From Kocuria varians (GTDB lineage: Bacteria > Actinomycetota > Actinomycetes > Actinomycetales > Micrococcaceae): a stretch of 64,000 nt of DNA. The position numbers and the translations under genes are program-made. The stretch covers positions 62,001-126,000 of the forward strand of contig NZ_BJNW01000006.1 in NCBI RefSeq assembly GCF_006539885.1, read 5' to 3'. The first letter of the stretch is position 1. The number at the start of each line of letters is the position of its first letter. This document shows, piece after piece, positions 1 to 8,878 of the stretch. Below the pieces are notes generated by a model. It was not told the DNA's origin. It did not search any database and saw only the letters and a program-made list of their open reading frames with translations.

Positions 1-1068
1 CTTGCCCTGCATCACGGGCAGCGCCTCGGCCACGGCCTTGGCGGCCCCGGTCTCCGTGATGACCATGTTCAGCGCGGCGGAGCGGCCGCGGCGGTCGCCC
101 TTGTGCCAGTTGTCGATCAGGTTCTGGTCGTTCGTGTAGGAGTGCACGGTCTCCACGTGGCCCTGCACGATCCCGTACTCGTCGTCCAGGACCTTGATCA
201 CCGGGGTGATCGCGTTGGTCGTGCAGGAGGCCGCGGAGAGGATGGTGTCTTCCGGGGTGATGTCGGAGTCGTTGACGCCGCAGACGATGTTCTTCATCTC
301 GCCCTTGCCCGGGGCGGTGAGCAGCACCTTGCCCACACCCTTGGCCTGCAGGTGCTGGGAGAGGCCCTCCTCGTCACGCCACACGCCGGTGTTGTCCACC
401 ACCAGGGCGTCCTGGATGCCGTACTCGGTGTAGTCGATCTCCGAGGGCGAGTTGGCGTAGATGAACTGGATGGGCACCCCGTTGGCGGTGATTACGTTGT
501 GCTCCTCGTCCACCGTGATGGTGCCGTCGAAGGAGCCGTGCACGGAGTCCCGCCGCAGCAGGGATGCGCGCTTGACGAGGTCGTTGCCGGGCTTCTTGCG
601 CACCACCACGGCGCGCAGGTTCAGGCCGGTGCCGTCGTTGCGGTTGAGCAGGATGCGCGCGAGCAGGCGGCCGATGCGACCGAAGCCGTAGAGCACCACG
701 TCCCGGGTCTCGGCCTCGTTGCTGCCGTGCTGGTCCACGGCCGGGGCGAGCGCCTCGCGCAGATAGGTGTCAAGGTCCGTGGCACCGGACTCCACGAAGC
801 CCTGGTGCAGCTTGGCGACGTCCACGTTGCACACGCCCAGGTTCAGCGGGCCCAGGGCCCGGAGGATCTCCAGGGTGCGGTCGATCGGCAGCTCCTCGCC
901 CAGGATGCGCCGCGTGAAGCGGTGGACCTTGATGATGTCCGTGACAGACTTGTGCACCAGGGACCGGCCGAAGGCCGTGGTGACCACCTTGTTCTCCCGG
1001 TGCAGCTGTCCCACCAGGGGGACCAGCTGCTCGGCGAGGGCTTCTCGTTCTGACCACGTGGCGCTCAT
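1..1068 (-). CDS. gap: Glyceraldehyde-3-phosphate dehydrogenase, long form (C-terminus beyond window)
   Basis: Oxidises glyceraldehyde 3-phosphate to 1,3-bisphosphoglycerate with NAD(P) in glycolysis/gluconeogenesis. The gene starts at ATG 1068 (GAAGAAGG about 8 nt upstream) and runs off the left edge, so only 356 residues are visible. The NAD-binding loop YGFGRIGRL lies near residue 128 and the catalytic motif SCTTN has its Cys near residue 282. About 120 residues precede the Rossmann fold. That marks the long GAPDH type of roughly 460-480 residues rather than the classical 330-residue enzyme. It is divergent from the PfkB gene; a TAAACT -10 box at 1185-1190 would give a leader of about 110 nt. 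Family assignment is firm; cofactor preference cannot be read from what is visible. Confidence 0.93.
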   Translation of the reverse strand, partial: MSATWSEREALAEQLVPLVGQLHRENKVVTTAFGRSLVHKSVTDIIKVHRFTRRILGEELPIDRTLEILRALGPLNLGVCNVDVAKLHQGFVESGATDLDTYLREALAPAVDQHGSNEAETRDVVLYGFGRIGRLLARILLNRNDGTGLNLRAVVVRKKPGNDLVKRASLLRRDSVHGSFDGTITVDEEHNVITANGVPIQFIYANSPSEIDYTEYGIQDALVVDNTGVWRDEEGLSQHLQAKGVGKVLLTAPGKGEMKNIVCGVNDSDITPEDTILSAASCTTNAITPVIKVLDDEYGIVQGHVETVHSYTNDQNLIDNWHKGDRRGRSAALNMVITETGAAKAVAEALPVMQGK

Positions 1069-1376
1069 GAGCAACCTTCTTCCTCGGCCCGGACGTCGTC
1101 GTCCGAACCGTCTTGGAGTCGCGCGACGGTGCGCGGACTGGCGGGATGGCGCGCCTCGTGAGCGGCGCTGCTCGTCGAGAGCACAGTTTACGTGTCCGCC
1201 CGCCGCGCCCGGGACCTGTGCCACCGCATGACGACGCCGCCGTGGGGGCCTGGCAGCGCGGGTCTCCGCGCGGCGTCGTTCGCGCTCCGGCGGCCACAGG
1301 GATCCCGGGGACGACGGTCCTCTTGTGAGGCCCGCGGCGCCGGGGCGCGCGGGGGCTGCTTTGCTACCGTGGTGCC
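1069..1376. promoter_or_regulatory. Divergent intergenic region gap / pfkB
   Basis: 308-bp spacer between two divergent genes. On the minus strand TAAACT (1185-1190) is the best -10 for gap. On the plus strand TACCGT (1365-1370) lies 6 nt before the ATG of the kinase, giving a leaderless transcript. A 10/12 match to the window's repeated 12-mer starts at 1270 and an 11/12 reverse-strand match is at 1229-1240. No RNA gene or ORF with coding character was seen. Confidence 0.5.
1365..1370 (+). promoter_or_regulatory. -10 box TACCGT, leaderless start of pfkB-family gene
   Basis: TAnnnT hexamer ending 6 nt before ATG 1377 with no Shine-Dalgarno in between. The same geometry recurs across the window. 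Confidence 0.5.
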
Positions 1377-2310
1377 ATGTTGACCGTGATCGGTGAAGCG
1401 CTCGTGGACGTCGTGTCCCGCAACGGGGCGGAACCCCGGGCCCACGTGGGCGGAAGCCCCATGAACGTGGCCGTGGGACTGGCCAGGCTGGGCCAGGACG
1501 TCCAGTTCCTGGGCCGCTACGGGCAGGACGACTACGGCCACCGCGTGGTGGAGCACCTGCGCGGCAACGGCGTGGCCCTGCCCTTCGAGCCGGACACCCG
1601 CCCCACCTCCGTGGCTCAGGCCACCGTGGGAGAGGACGGCTCGGCCACCTACGACTTCCAGCTGGACTGGTCCCTGGACGTGACGCCCGAGCGGATCGAC
1701 GAGCTGCTGGACGGCACCACCCTGCTGCACGTGGGCTCGATCGGCGCGATGCTCGAACCGGGCGCGTCCGTGGTGGTGGACGCCGTGGAGCGCGCACGGC
1801 GCACCGCCCTGATCTCCTACGACCCCAACTGCCGCCCGTCGATCATCCCGGACTCCTCGGACGCCCGCGCCCGTGCGGAGCAGATCGTGGGGTTGTCCCA
1901 CGTGATCAAGGCCTCGGACGAGGACCTGCTGTGGCTCTACCCCCACCGCACCGTGGAGGACACCGCCCGCGCGTGGCTCAAGGCCGGCGCGCGGCTCGTC
2001 GTGGTCACCCGCGGTGCCATGGGCCCGTGGGCGCTCAGCCGGGGCACCGGGCGCGACGGCGTGTCCGGTGCCGGCCGCGCACGTCACCGTGGCGGACACC
2101 GTGGGTGCCGGGGACTCCTTCATGGCCGCCCTGCTTTCCGCGCTCGCGGACCGCGAGATCCTGGGCGCCTCCGCCGCGACCTCCATCGAGGAGCTGGGTG
2201 CGGACGAGGTGCGCGAGCTGCTGCTCTACGCGGCCGCGGCCTCCGGCGTCACCGTCTCGCGCTCCGGCGCGGACCTGCCCACGCGCGAGGACCTGCCCAC
2301 GGTCTCCTGA
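1377..2310 (+). pseudogene. PfkB-family sugar kinase (fructokinase-like), frameshifted
   Basis: Would phosphorylate a sugar such as fructose with ATP. The N-terminal part (1377 to about 2055) has the first PfkB signature, with [15 protein letters not shown] near residues 29-43, and sugar-site residues. The second signature, [11 protein letters not shown], with the catalytic Asp, is in the next frame (about 2095-2130) and runs to a TGA at 2308-2310. Removing one base near 2058-2061 joins the two parts as ...[22 protein letters not shown]. As read, the first frame runs on through 2882 in frame with the PEBP gene, so the kinase lacks its catalytic segment. There is no long homopolymer here, so a true mutation is as likely as an error. 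The start is fixed by the leaderless promoter at 1365. Confidence 0.8.
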
Positions 2311-2360
2311 ACCTTCTGCCGCGCCGCGGCACCACCAACCCCGACGAGAGGAACAGCGCC

Positions 2361-2882
2361 ATGTACGACCGTCACCCCTACGCGGACCTGCCCGAGCTGC
2401 CCGAGTTCACCCTGACCTCCACGGACGTGCGCGACGGCGAGAGCCTCGCGACCCCGCAGGTCTCCGGGATCATGGGCGCCGGGGGGCAGGACGTGTCCCC
2501 GCAGCTGTCCTGGAGCGGCGCCCCCGAGGGCACGCAGTCCTACGTGGTCACCGTGTTCGACCCGGACGCCCCCACGCCCAGCGGCTTCTGGCACTGGTGC
2601 CTGTCCAACATCCCGGCGGACGTGACCGAGCTGGCGACCGGGGCGGCGTCGAACCCGCCGCAGGGCGCCGTGAAGCAGCGCAACGACGGCGGCACGGACG
2701 AGTACCTGGGCGCGGCCCCGCCCGCCGGGCACGGCCCGCACCGCTACATCGTCTGCGTGACGGCGGTGGACGTCCCCGCGCTCGAGGTGGACGAGAGCTC
2801 CAGCCCCGCCGTGGTGAACTTCAACCTCTTCTCGCACGCCCTGGGGCGCGCGTTCCTCACGCCCGTCTACGAAGTGGAGTGA
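2361..2882 (+). CDS. PEBP / YbhB family protein (Raf-kinase-inhibitor-like)
   Basis: 173-residue phosphatidylethanolamine-binding-protein family member. The anion-binding pocket motif [14 protein letters not shown] is near residues 67-80, and GPHRYIV with a C-terminal beta segment follows near 124-130. Bacterial members are small cytosolic or secreted ligand-binding proteins of uncertain role; no signal peptide is visible here. ATG 2361 follows GAGAGGAA with good spacing. The gene sits 50 nt after the kinase and 6 nt before the HAD gene, so 2361-4761 is probably one transcript. Family call is firm, biological role unknown. Confidence 0.88.
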   Translation: MYDRHPYADLPELPEFTLTSTDVRDGESLATPQVSGIMGAGGQDVSPQLSWSGAPEGTQSYVVTVFDPDAPTPSGFWHWCLSNIPADVTELATGAASNPPQGAVKQRNDGGTDEYLGAAPPAGHGPHRYIVCVTAVDVPALEVDESSSPAVVNFNLFSHALGRAFLTPVYEVE

Positions 2883-2888
2883 CCGCAC

Positions 2889-3878
2889 GTGCCGGAAGCC
2901 GCGGGGGTCGTGAACCGGCCGCCCGTCCGACTGATCGCGAGCGACCTGGACGGCACGGTCCTCGGCCACGACTTCCGGTTCCGGGAGCGCACCGTGGCGG
3001 CCCTCGCCGCGGCTCGGGACGTCGGGATCCGGGTGGTGTTCGTGACCGGGCGCCCCTCCCGGTGGCTTGACCCGCTGCGCGAGCAGATCGGGGACGCCGG
3101 CGTGGTGATCTGCTCCAACGGGGCGGTGGTCTACAACCCCGCCACGGACCGCGTCCTGGAGGCCAGCGTGTTCGGACTGGAGGACGCCCTGCCCGTGATC
3201 GAGGACATCACCCGCGCGCTGCCCGGAACCCTCTTTGCCGCGGAGACCCTGCAGCGCGTGCACACGGACCCGGGGTGGTCGCGGACGGACCGCATGGAGA
3301 TCCGCGACGTCACCGAGGCCCCGGTCACCGGTTCCCTGATACCGGGCACCGAGGTGGTCAAGCTGCTCGCCAAGCTCGACGGCGCCGACCCCGGTGACTA
3401 CTTCGAGCGGGTCCGGCGGATCGTGGGGGACCGGCTGTCCGCGACCCACTCGGTGGCCGCCGCGCCGCTCGTGGAGATGGGCCAGCGAGGACTGACCAAG
3501 GCCAGAACGCTCGAACGCTTCACCGCGGAGCTGGTCATCGACCGCAGCGAGGTGATGGCGTTCGGGGACATGCCGAACGACCTCGAGATGCTCACGTGGG
3601 CCGGGCGCGGCTATGCCATGGCGGACGGCCACCCCGGCGTGGTCGCGGCCGTGGAGCGCACCGCGCCGGCGTTCTCGCAGGACGGCGTGGCGCAGGTGAT
3701 CGAGCACTACCTGGCCCACGAGCACGACGCCGCACTCCGCGCCGCTCCATCCGGCGGGTCCACCCGTACCCGGGAGGATGCGGCGCCTCCCCACGCGGCA
3801 CCGTCGCACGCCGTCGCGCCCCGCGAGATCCCCGGTGGCGCCGTCGCGGACACGACCCGGAAGGACCGTCATGGCTGA
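2889..3878 (+). CDS. HAD-superfamily phosphatase, Cof type
   Basis: Predicted cytosolic Mg-dependent phosphatase of small phosphorylated metabolites (HAD type IIB, Cof-like). Motif I DLDGTVLG is at about residues 19-26 from GTG 2889 and provides the nucleophile Asp. Motif II VTGRPS is near 54, the conserved Lys is in the middle, and motif IV GDMPNDLEML is near 227. GGAG at 2876-2879 fits GTG 2889; GTG 2909 is an alternative. The last 40 residues are a low-complexity tail not expected in the family. Its stop overlaps the start of the GDPD gene by 8 nt, indicating translational coupling. Substrate cannot be inferred. Confidence 0.87.
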   Translation: MPEAAGVVNRPPVRLIASDLDGTVLGHDFRFRERTVAALAAARDVGIRVVFVTGRPSRWLDPLREQIGDAGVVICSNGAVVYNPATDRVLEASVFGLEDALPVIEDITRALPGTLFAAETLQRVHTDPGWSRTDRMEIRDVTEAPVTGSLIPGTEVVKLLAKLDGADPGDYFERVRRIVGDRLSATHSVAAAPLVEMGQRGLTKARTLERFTAELVIDRSEVMAFGDMPNDLEMLTWAGRGYAMADGHPGVVAAVERTAPAFSQDGVAQVIEHYLAHEHDAALRAAPSGGSTRTREDAAPPHAAPSHAVAPREIPGGAVADTTRKDRHG

Positions 3879-4761
3879 ACCGACCCCCACAGACCCCGCC
3901 GGCGCAGCACCGAAACACCCCGCGGCACTCGCGCACCGGGGATTCTCCCCGGACGGCCACGAGAACACCCTGGCGGCGTTCCGGGCCGCCGCGGATCTCG
4001 GCTTCGTGTGGCTCGAGACGGACGTGCACACCACCAGGGACGGCGTCGTGGTCGCCTTCCACGACCCCTCCCTGGAACGGGTCACGGGGGAGAGCGGCAA
4101 CGTCAACGACCTCACGTGGGAGCAGCTGCGGACCCTGCGGATCGGTGGTGAGCACGGCATCCCGGCGCTCGCCGAGCTGCTGCGGGAGCTGCCGCAGACG
4201 CGGCTGAACATCGACGTCAAGGACGAGGCCTCCGTGGCCGCACTGCCCGAGGTGCTCGCGCACGAGGACGCCGCGGACCGCGTGCGTGTCACCTCCTTCT
4301 CCGAGTCACGGCGACGCCGCACGCTCGCCGCCATCGCGAGGCTCACCGGGCGGCGCGTGCGGACCTCCGCCGGCACGCTCGGCACCGCGGGGTTCCTCGC
4401 GGTCGCGACCGTGGCACCGGTGACCGACAGGATCTCCCCGCGGATCGCCCACGCCCTGTGGGCCGCCCACCGCGCGGCGTGGTCCCGCGTGGTGGCGCCC
4501 TTCGACACCCTCCAGCTGCCGGAGCGGCACACGCTGCAGCTGCCCCTCGGGCGCAGCCTCACCGTGCGGATCGTGACACGGCAGTTCCTGGACCTCGCGC
4601 ACCGGGAGGGGCTGGCGGTGCAGGTCTGGACCGTCAACGACCCCGCGGACATGCACCGGCTGCTGGAGCTCGGGGTGGACGGGCTCATCACGGACCGCGC
4701 GGACCTGCTGCGGGACGTGCTGGTGGCCCGGGAGCAGTGGCCCCCGGACGCCCAGGACTGA
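3871..4761 (+). CDS. Glycerophosphodiester phosphodiesterase
   Basis: 296 residues. Hydrolyses glycerophosphodiesters to glycerol 3-phosphate and an alcohol. The GDPD core is clear: AHRGFSPDGHENTLAAF near residues 20-36 with the catalytic His and Glu, ETDVHTTRDGVVVAFHD near 48-64 with metal ligands and the second His, LNIDVKDE near 112, and the C-terminal VWTVND and DGLITDR motifs. No signal peptide, so a cytosolic enzyme. It overlaps the HAD phosphatase by 8 nt. A HAD phosphatase with a GDPD could complete glycerol-phosphate breakdown, but that pairing is inference. A short hairpin (4776-4795) follows. Confidence 0.92.
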   Translation: MAEPTPTDPAGAAPKHPAALAHRGFSPDGHENTLAAFRAAADLGFVWLETDVHTTRDGVVVAFHDPSLERVTGESGNVNDLTWEQLRTLRIGGEHGIPALAELLRELPQTRLNIDVKDEASVAALPEVLAHEDAADRVRVTSFSESRRRRTLAAIARLTGRRVRTSAGTLGTAGFLAVATVAPVTDRISPRIAHALWAAHRAAWSRVVAPFDTLQLPERHTLQLPLGRSLTVRIVTRQFLDLAHREGLAVQVWTVNDPADMHRLLELGVDGLITDRADLLRDVLVAREQWPPDAQD

Positions 4762-4775
4762 CCCGGCACACCTTT

Positions 4776-4795
4776 CCCGCGGCCCTCGACGCGGG
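4776..4795 (+). terminator. Weak hairpin after GDPD gene
   Basis: CCCGCG (4776-4781) pairs with CGCGGG (4790-4795) over an 8-nt loop, 15 nt past the stop. There is no T-tract, so it is only a possible terminator. Confidence 0.3.
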
Positions 4796-4839
4796 GAGTG
4801 AATCTCCCCCGCCTCACCCCATCGGGCACCACATCGGGG

Positions 4840-4845
4840 TAGCTT
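4840..4845 (+). promoter_or_regulatory. -10 box TAGCTT upstream of small ORF and ABC operon
   Basis: TAnnnT hexamer in the 164-bp gap after the GDPD gene. Transcription from about 4853 would give a leader of about 70 nt to the small ORF at 4926 and would reach the transporter genes. No convincing -35 was found. Confidence 0.4.
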
Positions 4846-4925
4846 GGACGTGATCGGGGCCACGGGTGCGCTCTGGCTCACTCGCCCCGGCGACGAACGG
4901 TGTCCGACGAGCCCAGGGAGGTCGC

Positions 4926-5114
4926 ATGCACTGCACGTCCGTGGTCCCTGCCCTCGCTCCCGTCCGGTCGGCACCGGTGCACACCGTCGTTGCGCCCCTC
5001 GCGTTGCCGGCCATCCTGCCGCCCCGGTCGGCGATCTACCACCGCCGCCTCACCGCCCAGGTTCCCCTGCGCGGTCACCGTGTGGTCGCCGCACGCCTCA
5101 GCAAGATCCCGTAG
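4926..5114 (+). CDS. Small 62-residue ORF upstream of ABC operon (leader-like, unknown)
   Basis: ATG 4926 follows AGGGAGG (4915-4921), one of the strongest ribosome-binding sites in the window. About 54 of 62 codons end in G or C, as expected for a translated gene here. The product is basic and Pro/Val/Arg-rich, has no signal peptide or recognisable domain, and ends in RLSKIP. It ends 109 nt before the lipoprotein gene, in the position where actinobacterial leader peptides often precede transporter operons. It could be a regulatory leader or a free small protein. I do not recognise a family. Confidence 0.5.
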   Translation: MHCTSVVPALAPVRSAPVHTVVAPLALPAILPPRSAIYHRRLTAQVPLRGHRVVAARLSKIP

Positions 5115-5223
5115 CAGGCTTCACCGCGCCCCGCCGCGCACCCCCTCCGTGGTGCGCCCCGGCCGTCCCCGACGTCCCGTCCGCCGGTCTTCATGCCCGC
5201 GACCGTCCTGCCTGCGAGGAACC

Positions 5224-6879
5224 ATGAACACTGTGCCACCGCCCATCCAGCCGCCCCGGTCCGGGGACGCTCCACGCCGCCGCGGCTCGGCCCTGCACGG
5301 AACGCCGGGCGCTGCCTGCCGCGCCGAGTTCAGCCGCCGCGGGTTCATGGGACTGGGTGCCGCGGCGGCGTCGTTGGCCCTCGCGGGGTGCGGAGCCGGC
5401 GGGCAGCCCGCCACCGTGACCGTGGAGGCCTCGGGGGAGCCGCAGCGCGGCGGGATCCTGCGGATCGGCACCACCGGTGGTGGCGCCTCCGACACGATGG
5501 ACGCCAACGCACCGGTGGGCACCGCGGACGGCGGCCGGGTGATGAACCTCTACGACCGCCTCTACGAGTTCGACCCCGAGTACAAGCTCACCCCAGGGCT
5601 CGCGGAGTCCGTGAAGTCCGAGGACGGCGGCCGCGCGTGGGTGTTCCGGCTGCGCAAGGGGGTCACGTTCCACGACGGGCGCCCGCTCACCTCCCGCGAG
5701 GTCGTCCACACCTACCAGCGCGTGACGGACCCGAAGGACCCCAAGACCGGGGCGGCCGGGCTGGCGCTGCTCAAGCGCTCCGTGGCGGTGGACGAGCACA
5801 CGGTGCGCTTCGAGCTCGAGGAGCCGGACGCGATGTTCGTGGACTCCACGGCGCAGAACTCCATGGGCATCGTCCCCACGGACTACGACCCCAAGAAGCC
5901 CGTGGGCACCGGCCCGTTCCGCTTCGGGTCCTTCGAGCCCGGGCAGCTCACGGTGCTGAAGTCCAACCCGGACTACTGGGGGCAGAAGGCGTACCTGGAC
6001 GAGGTCCACCTGCTGAACTTCAACGACCAGGACGCGCTCGTCAACGCGCTGCTCTCCACCCAGGTGGACGTGGCCGGGCAGCTGCCCCTGGCGATGATCG
6101 ACGTCGTCAACACCGATCCCCGCCTGCGCACCGTGGTCTCCCAGACCGGCAACTGGCTGCCGTTCACCATGCGCGTGGACACCGCCCCGTTCGACGACGT
6201 CCGGGTGCGCCAGGCGTTCCGGCTCGTGGTGGACCGCGAGCAGATGGTGGAACAGGTCTTCTCGGGCCACGGCACGGTGGGCAACGACATGTACGCGCCC
6301 TTCGACCCGGGCACGCCGAAGCTCCCGCAGCGCACGCGGGACATCGCCCGGGCCAAGGAGCTGCTCGCGCAGGCCGGGCACCCCAACGGACTGGAGGTGG
6401 AGCTGGTGACGGCTCCCATCCAGACCGGAGCCGTGGAAGCCGCGCAGGTCTTCGCCGAGCAGGCCTCCGAGGCCGGGATCACCGTGAAGCTGCGCCGCGT
6501 GGACGCCACCACGTTCTTCGGGGACGGCTACCTCAAGTACCCCTTCGCGCAGGACTTCTGGTACACCCGCAGCTTCCTCCCCCAGAGCGCGCAGGGCTCA
6601 CTGCCCAAGGCGCCGTTCAACGAGACCCACTGGGCGGACCCCGAGTTCCTGGCGCTGTACAAGAAAGCCCGCGCGACCCTCGACCCCGGCAAGCGCAACG
6701 AGGTGGTGGCCCAGGCCCAGAAGCTGCTGCACGAGAAGGGCGGGTACATCGCCTGGGGGTTCTTCGACCAGGCGGACGCCTACCAGAAGTACGTGGGCGG
6801 CGCGTTCACGCACCGCTCCGGAATGCCGGTGAGCGGTTTCCAGCTGCGCTCGCTGTGGCTCGCCCAGGAAGGGAAGTGA
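5224..6879 (+). CDS. ABC transporter substrate-binding lipoprotein, family 5 (peptide/nickel type)
   Basis: 551 residues. Captures an oligopeptide-, dipeptide- or nickel-type ligand outside the membrane for the permeases and ATPase encoded next. The N-terminus is a Tat signal with lipobox: RRGFMG near residues 38-43 and LALAGC with the lipidated Cys near 56. The body is typical SBP family 5: RGGILRIGTT, then LTPGLAESVKSEDGGRAWVF, FRLRKGVTFHDGRPLTS and VGTGPFRFGSF. ATG 5224 follows GAGGAA. It is 4 nt upstream of the first permease (GTG 6884). The ligand cannot be assigned from sequence. Confidence 0.92.
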   Translation: MNTVPPPIQPPRSGDAPRRRGSALHGTPGAACRAEFSRRGFMGLGAAAASLALAGCGAGGQPATVTVEASGEPQRGGILRIGTTGGGASDTMDANAPVGTADGGRVMNLYDRLYEFDPEYKLTPGLAESVKSEDGGRAWVFRLRKGVTFHDGRPLTSREVVHTYQRVTDPKDPKTGAAGLALLKRSVAVDEHTVRFELEEPDAMFVDSTAQNSMGIVPTDYDPKKPVGTGPFRFGSFEPGQLTVLKSNPDYWGQKAYLDEVHLLNFNDQDALVNALLSTQVDVAGQLPLAMIDVVNTDPRLRTVVSQTGNWLPFTMRVDTAPFDDVRVRQAFRLVVDREQMVEQVFSGHGTVGNDMYAPFDPGTPKLPQRTRDIARAKELLAQAGHPNGLEVELVTAPIQTGAVEAAQVFAEQASEAGITVKLRRVDATTFFGDGYLKYPFAQDFWYTRSFLPQSAQGSLPKAPFNETHWADPEFLALYKKARATLDPGKRNEVVAQAQKLLHEKGGYIAWGFFDQADAYQKYVGGAFTHRSGMPVSGFQLRSLWLAQEGK

Positions 6880-6883
6880 TCGC

Positions 6884-7841
6884 GTGGCTGCCATGATCCT
6901 CAAACGGCTGGGCGTCTCGGTCTTCGTGCTGCTGGCCGTGTCCCTGCTGGTCTTCGTCTTCACGCTGCTGCTCCCGGGCGATCCCGCCCAGGCGATCCTG
7001 GGCCAGCAGGCCACCCCGGAGCGGCTGGCCGCGCTGCGGGAGCAGCTGCAGCTCAACGACCCCTGGTACACGCGCTACGTCTCGTGGCTCGGGGGGGCTG
7101 TTCGTGGGAGACCTCGGAACGTCCGCGGCCACGGGCGGTTCCGTGAACGCCCTGCTGGCCAGCAAGGTCTCGGCGTCCATGGTGCTCATGGTGATCGCCG
7201 CGGTGATCGCCATCCCGGTAGGGCTGCTGCTCGGCACGTGGTCCGCGATGCGTCAGGGCAGGGCGTCGGACCAGGCGCTCACGGGCTTCTCCCTGGTGCT
7301 CGCCGCGCTGCCCGAGTTCGTGATCGGCGTGGTGCTGACCACGCTGCTGTCCACCACGGTCTTCAAGCTGCTGCCCTCCGTGACGATGGCGGCGCCCGGC
7401 ATGAAGGTGTGGGACTACCCGCTGCAGCTGATCCTGCCGTGCCTGACACTGGTGCTCGTGGTGGTGCCCTACATGATCCGGATGACGCGCACCACCATGA
7501 TCGACGTGCTCGACTCCGGCTACGTGGAGATGGCCCGGCTCAAGGGGCTGCCCGAGCGGCAGGTGATCTTCAAGCACGCGCTGCCCCACGCCATCGGGCC
7601 CGTGGCCCAGGTGGTGGCCATGCAGCTCGCGTGGCTCGCCGGCGGCATCGTGGTGGTGGAGTTCCTCTTCCGCTTCCCCGGCCTCGGCCAGGCCATGGTG
7701 GACGCCGTGAACAACCGTGACGTCCAGGTGGTGCAGGCCCTGTCGATGATCATCGCCGCGTTCTACGTGGTCGTGAACCTGATCGCGGACGTGATCGGAA
7801 TCCTTGCCAACCCCAAGCTGCGGACGGAGTCCCGCTCATGA
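6884..7841 (+). pseudogene. ABC transporter permease, DppB type, frameshifted at a G7 run
   Basis: Inner-membrane permease of the peptide/nickel importer. The first 69 or so codons (from GTG 6884) encode the expected first helix and the LLPGDPAQAILGQQAT segment. From 7104 a second frame encodes the remaining helices and the EAA-type loop (MARLKGLPERQVIFKHALPHA). Dropping one G from the 7-G run at 7091-7097 restores ...SWLGGLFVGDLGTS..., a normal family sequence of about 318 residues. As read, the protein would be truncated. All partner genes look intact and the rest of this gene is undamaged, so a sequencing or assembly error is a strong alternative to a real mutation. Its stop overlaps the next ATG by 4 nt. 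Confidence 0.82.
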
Positions 7842-8878
7842 ACGCGCAGGACAGGGCGGAGACCACGCCCCACGAGACCGGCGGGACCACGGCCGCCGAC
7901 GACGTCGCCGTGGCCGCGGGCGCGGACCCCGCCTCCCGCGAGCCGGGGGCGGGCGGCGTCGACGGCGCGGACCCGGACTTCGCGCACTCCGCATCCCGCG
8001 GGGACGCCCGCCCTGTGTCCTTCGGCAGGCGCGTGCTGGCCCAGCCGGCCGCGAAGCTCGGGTTCCTGCTCACGGGCATCGTGCTCGTGCTCGCGCTGAT
8101 CGGGCCCTTCGTGGTGCCCGCCTGGACCGGCTACGGTCCCAACTCGTTCGCGGGCAAACCGTTCCAGACCGGGATCTTCGGCACCGACAACCTGGGCCGG
8201 GACGTGCTCTCGCGCTTCCTCGAGGGCGGCTGGCGGCTGCTGATGTACTCGGCGCTCGCCACGGTGCTGGGTGTGGGGCTCGGCGCGGTGCTCGGCATGC
8301 TCGCGGCGTTCCGCGGCGGCTGGCTCGACGCCCTGATCATGCGCTGCGGCGACGTGCTGCTCGCGATCCCTCAGCTCGTATTCGCGCTGCTCGCGGTGAC
8401 CGTGCTCGGTCCGCAGGGCTGGGTGCTCGTGATGGTGATTGGCGTGACGCATGCACCGCGCGTGGCCCGCGTGATCCGTGCCGCCACCGCGGGGGTGGTC
8501 GCGGAGGACTTCGTGCTCGCGTCCCAGATGTACGCCGTGCCGCAGTGGAAGATCCTCGCCCGGGACGTGGTCCCGAACATCATGGGTCCGCTCATGGTGG
8601 AGGTCGGGCTGCGGCTCACGTACTCCATCGGCGCCGTGGCCTCGCTGTCCTTCCTGGGGCTCGGCATGCAGCCGCCCACCCCGGACTGGGGCCTGATGAT
8701 CAACGAGAACCGGATCGCCCTGGCACTGCAGCCGTGGGGTGTGATCCTGCCCGTCATCGCGATCGCGGTGCTGACCGTGGGCACCAACCTGATCGCGGAC
8801 GCCGTGGCCGGTGCCTCCGCCGGTCGGGTGCGCACCACCAAGAAGACGTCCCGGAAGCGCTCGGAGAAGGGGTCCTGA
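7838..8878 (+). CDS. ABC transporter permease, DppC type
   Basis: 346-residue second permease of the importer. A hydrophilic Ala/Asp/Gly-rich head of about 60 residues precedes the usual DppC-like core. That core has a first helix near 74-94, then the periplasmic motif FGTDNLGRDVLSRFL near 112-126, four further helices, and the EAA loop region around FVLASQMYAVPQWKIL. A final SFLGLG and PDWG segment is as expected for the family. ATG 7838 overlaps the upstream stop (ATGA) and the stop overlaps the ATPase ATG by 1 nt, showing tight coupling. Confidence 0.92.
   Translation: MNAQDRAETTPHETGGTTAADDVAVAAGADPASREPGAGGVDGADPDFAHSASRGDARPVSFGRRVLAQPAAKLGFLLTGIVLVLALIGPFVVPAWTGYGPNSFAGKPFQTGIFGTDNLGRDVLSRFLEGGWRLLMYSALATVLGVGLGAVLGMLAAFRGGWLDALIMRCGDVLLAIPQLVFALLAVTVLGPQGWVLVMVIGVTHAPRVARVIRAATAGVVAEDFVLASQMYAVPQWKILARDVVPNIMGPLMVEVGLRLTYSIGAVASLSFLGLGMQPPTPDWGLMINENRIALALQPWGVILPVIAIAVLTVGTNLIADAVAGASAGRVRTTKKTSRKRSEKGS

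Noticed and set aside
2226-4832. Long open frame on the minus strand (868 codons), and similar giant antisense frames at 30728-33283 and 52699-56004
   Set aside because: Shadows of real plus- or minus-strand genes in GC-rich DNA: translations are Arg/Gly/His-rich without motifs, and conserved enzymes lie on the other strand or frame.
7091-7097. Programmed ribosomal frameshift at the G7 run
   Set aside because: No slippery heptamer, stimulatory pseudoknot or biological reason for a permease; an indel is simpler. Phase variation is kept as a possibility only in the finding.
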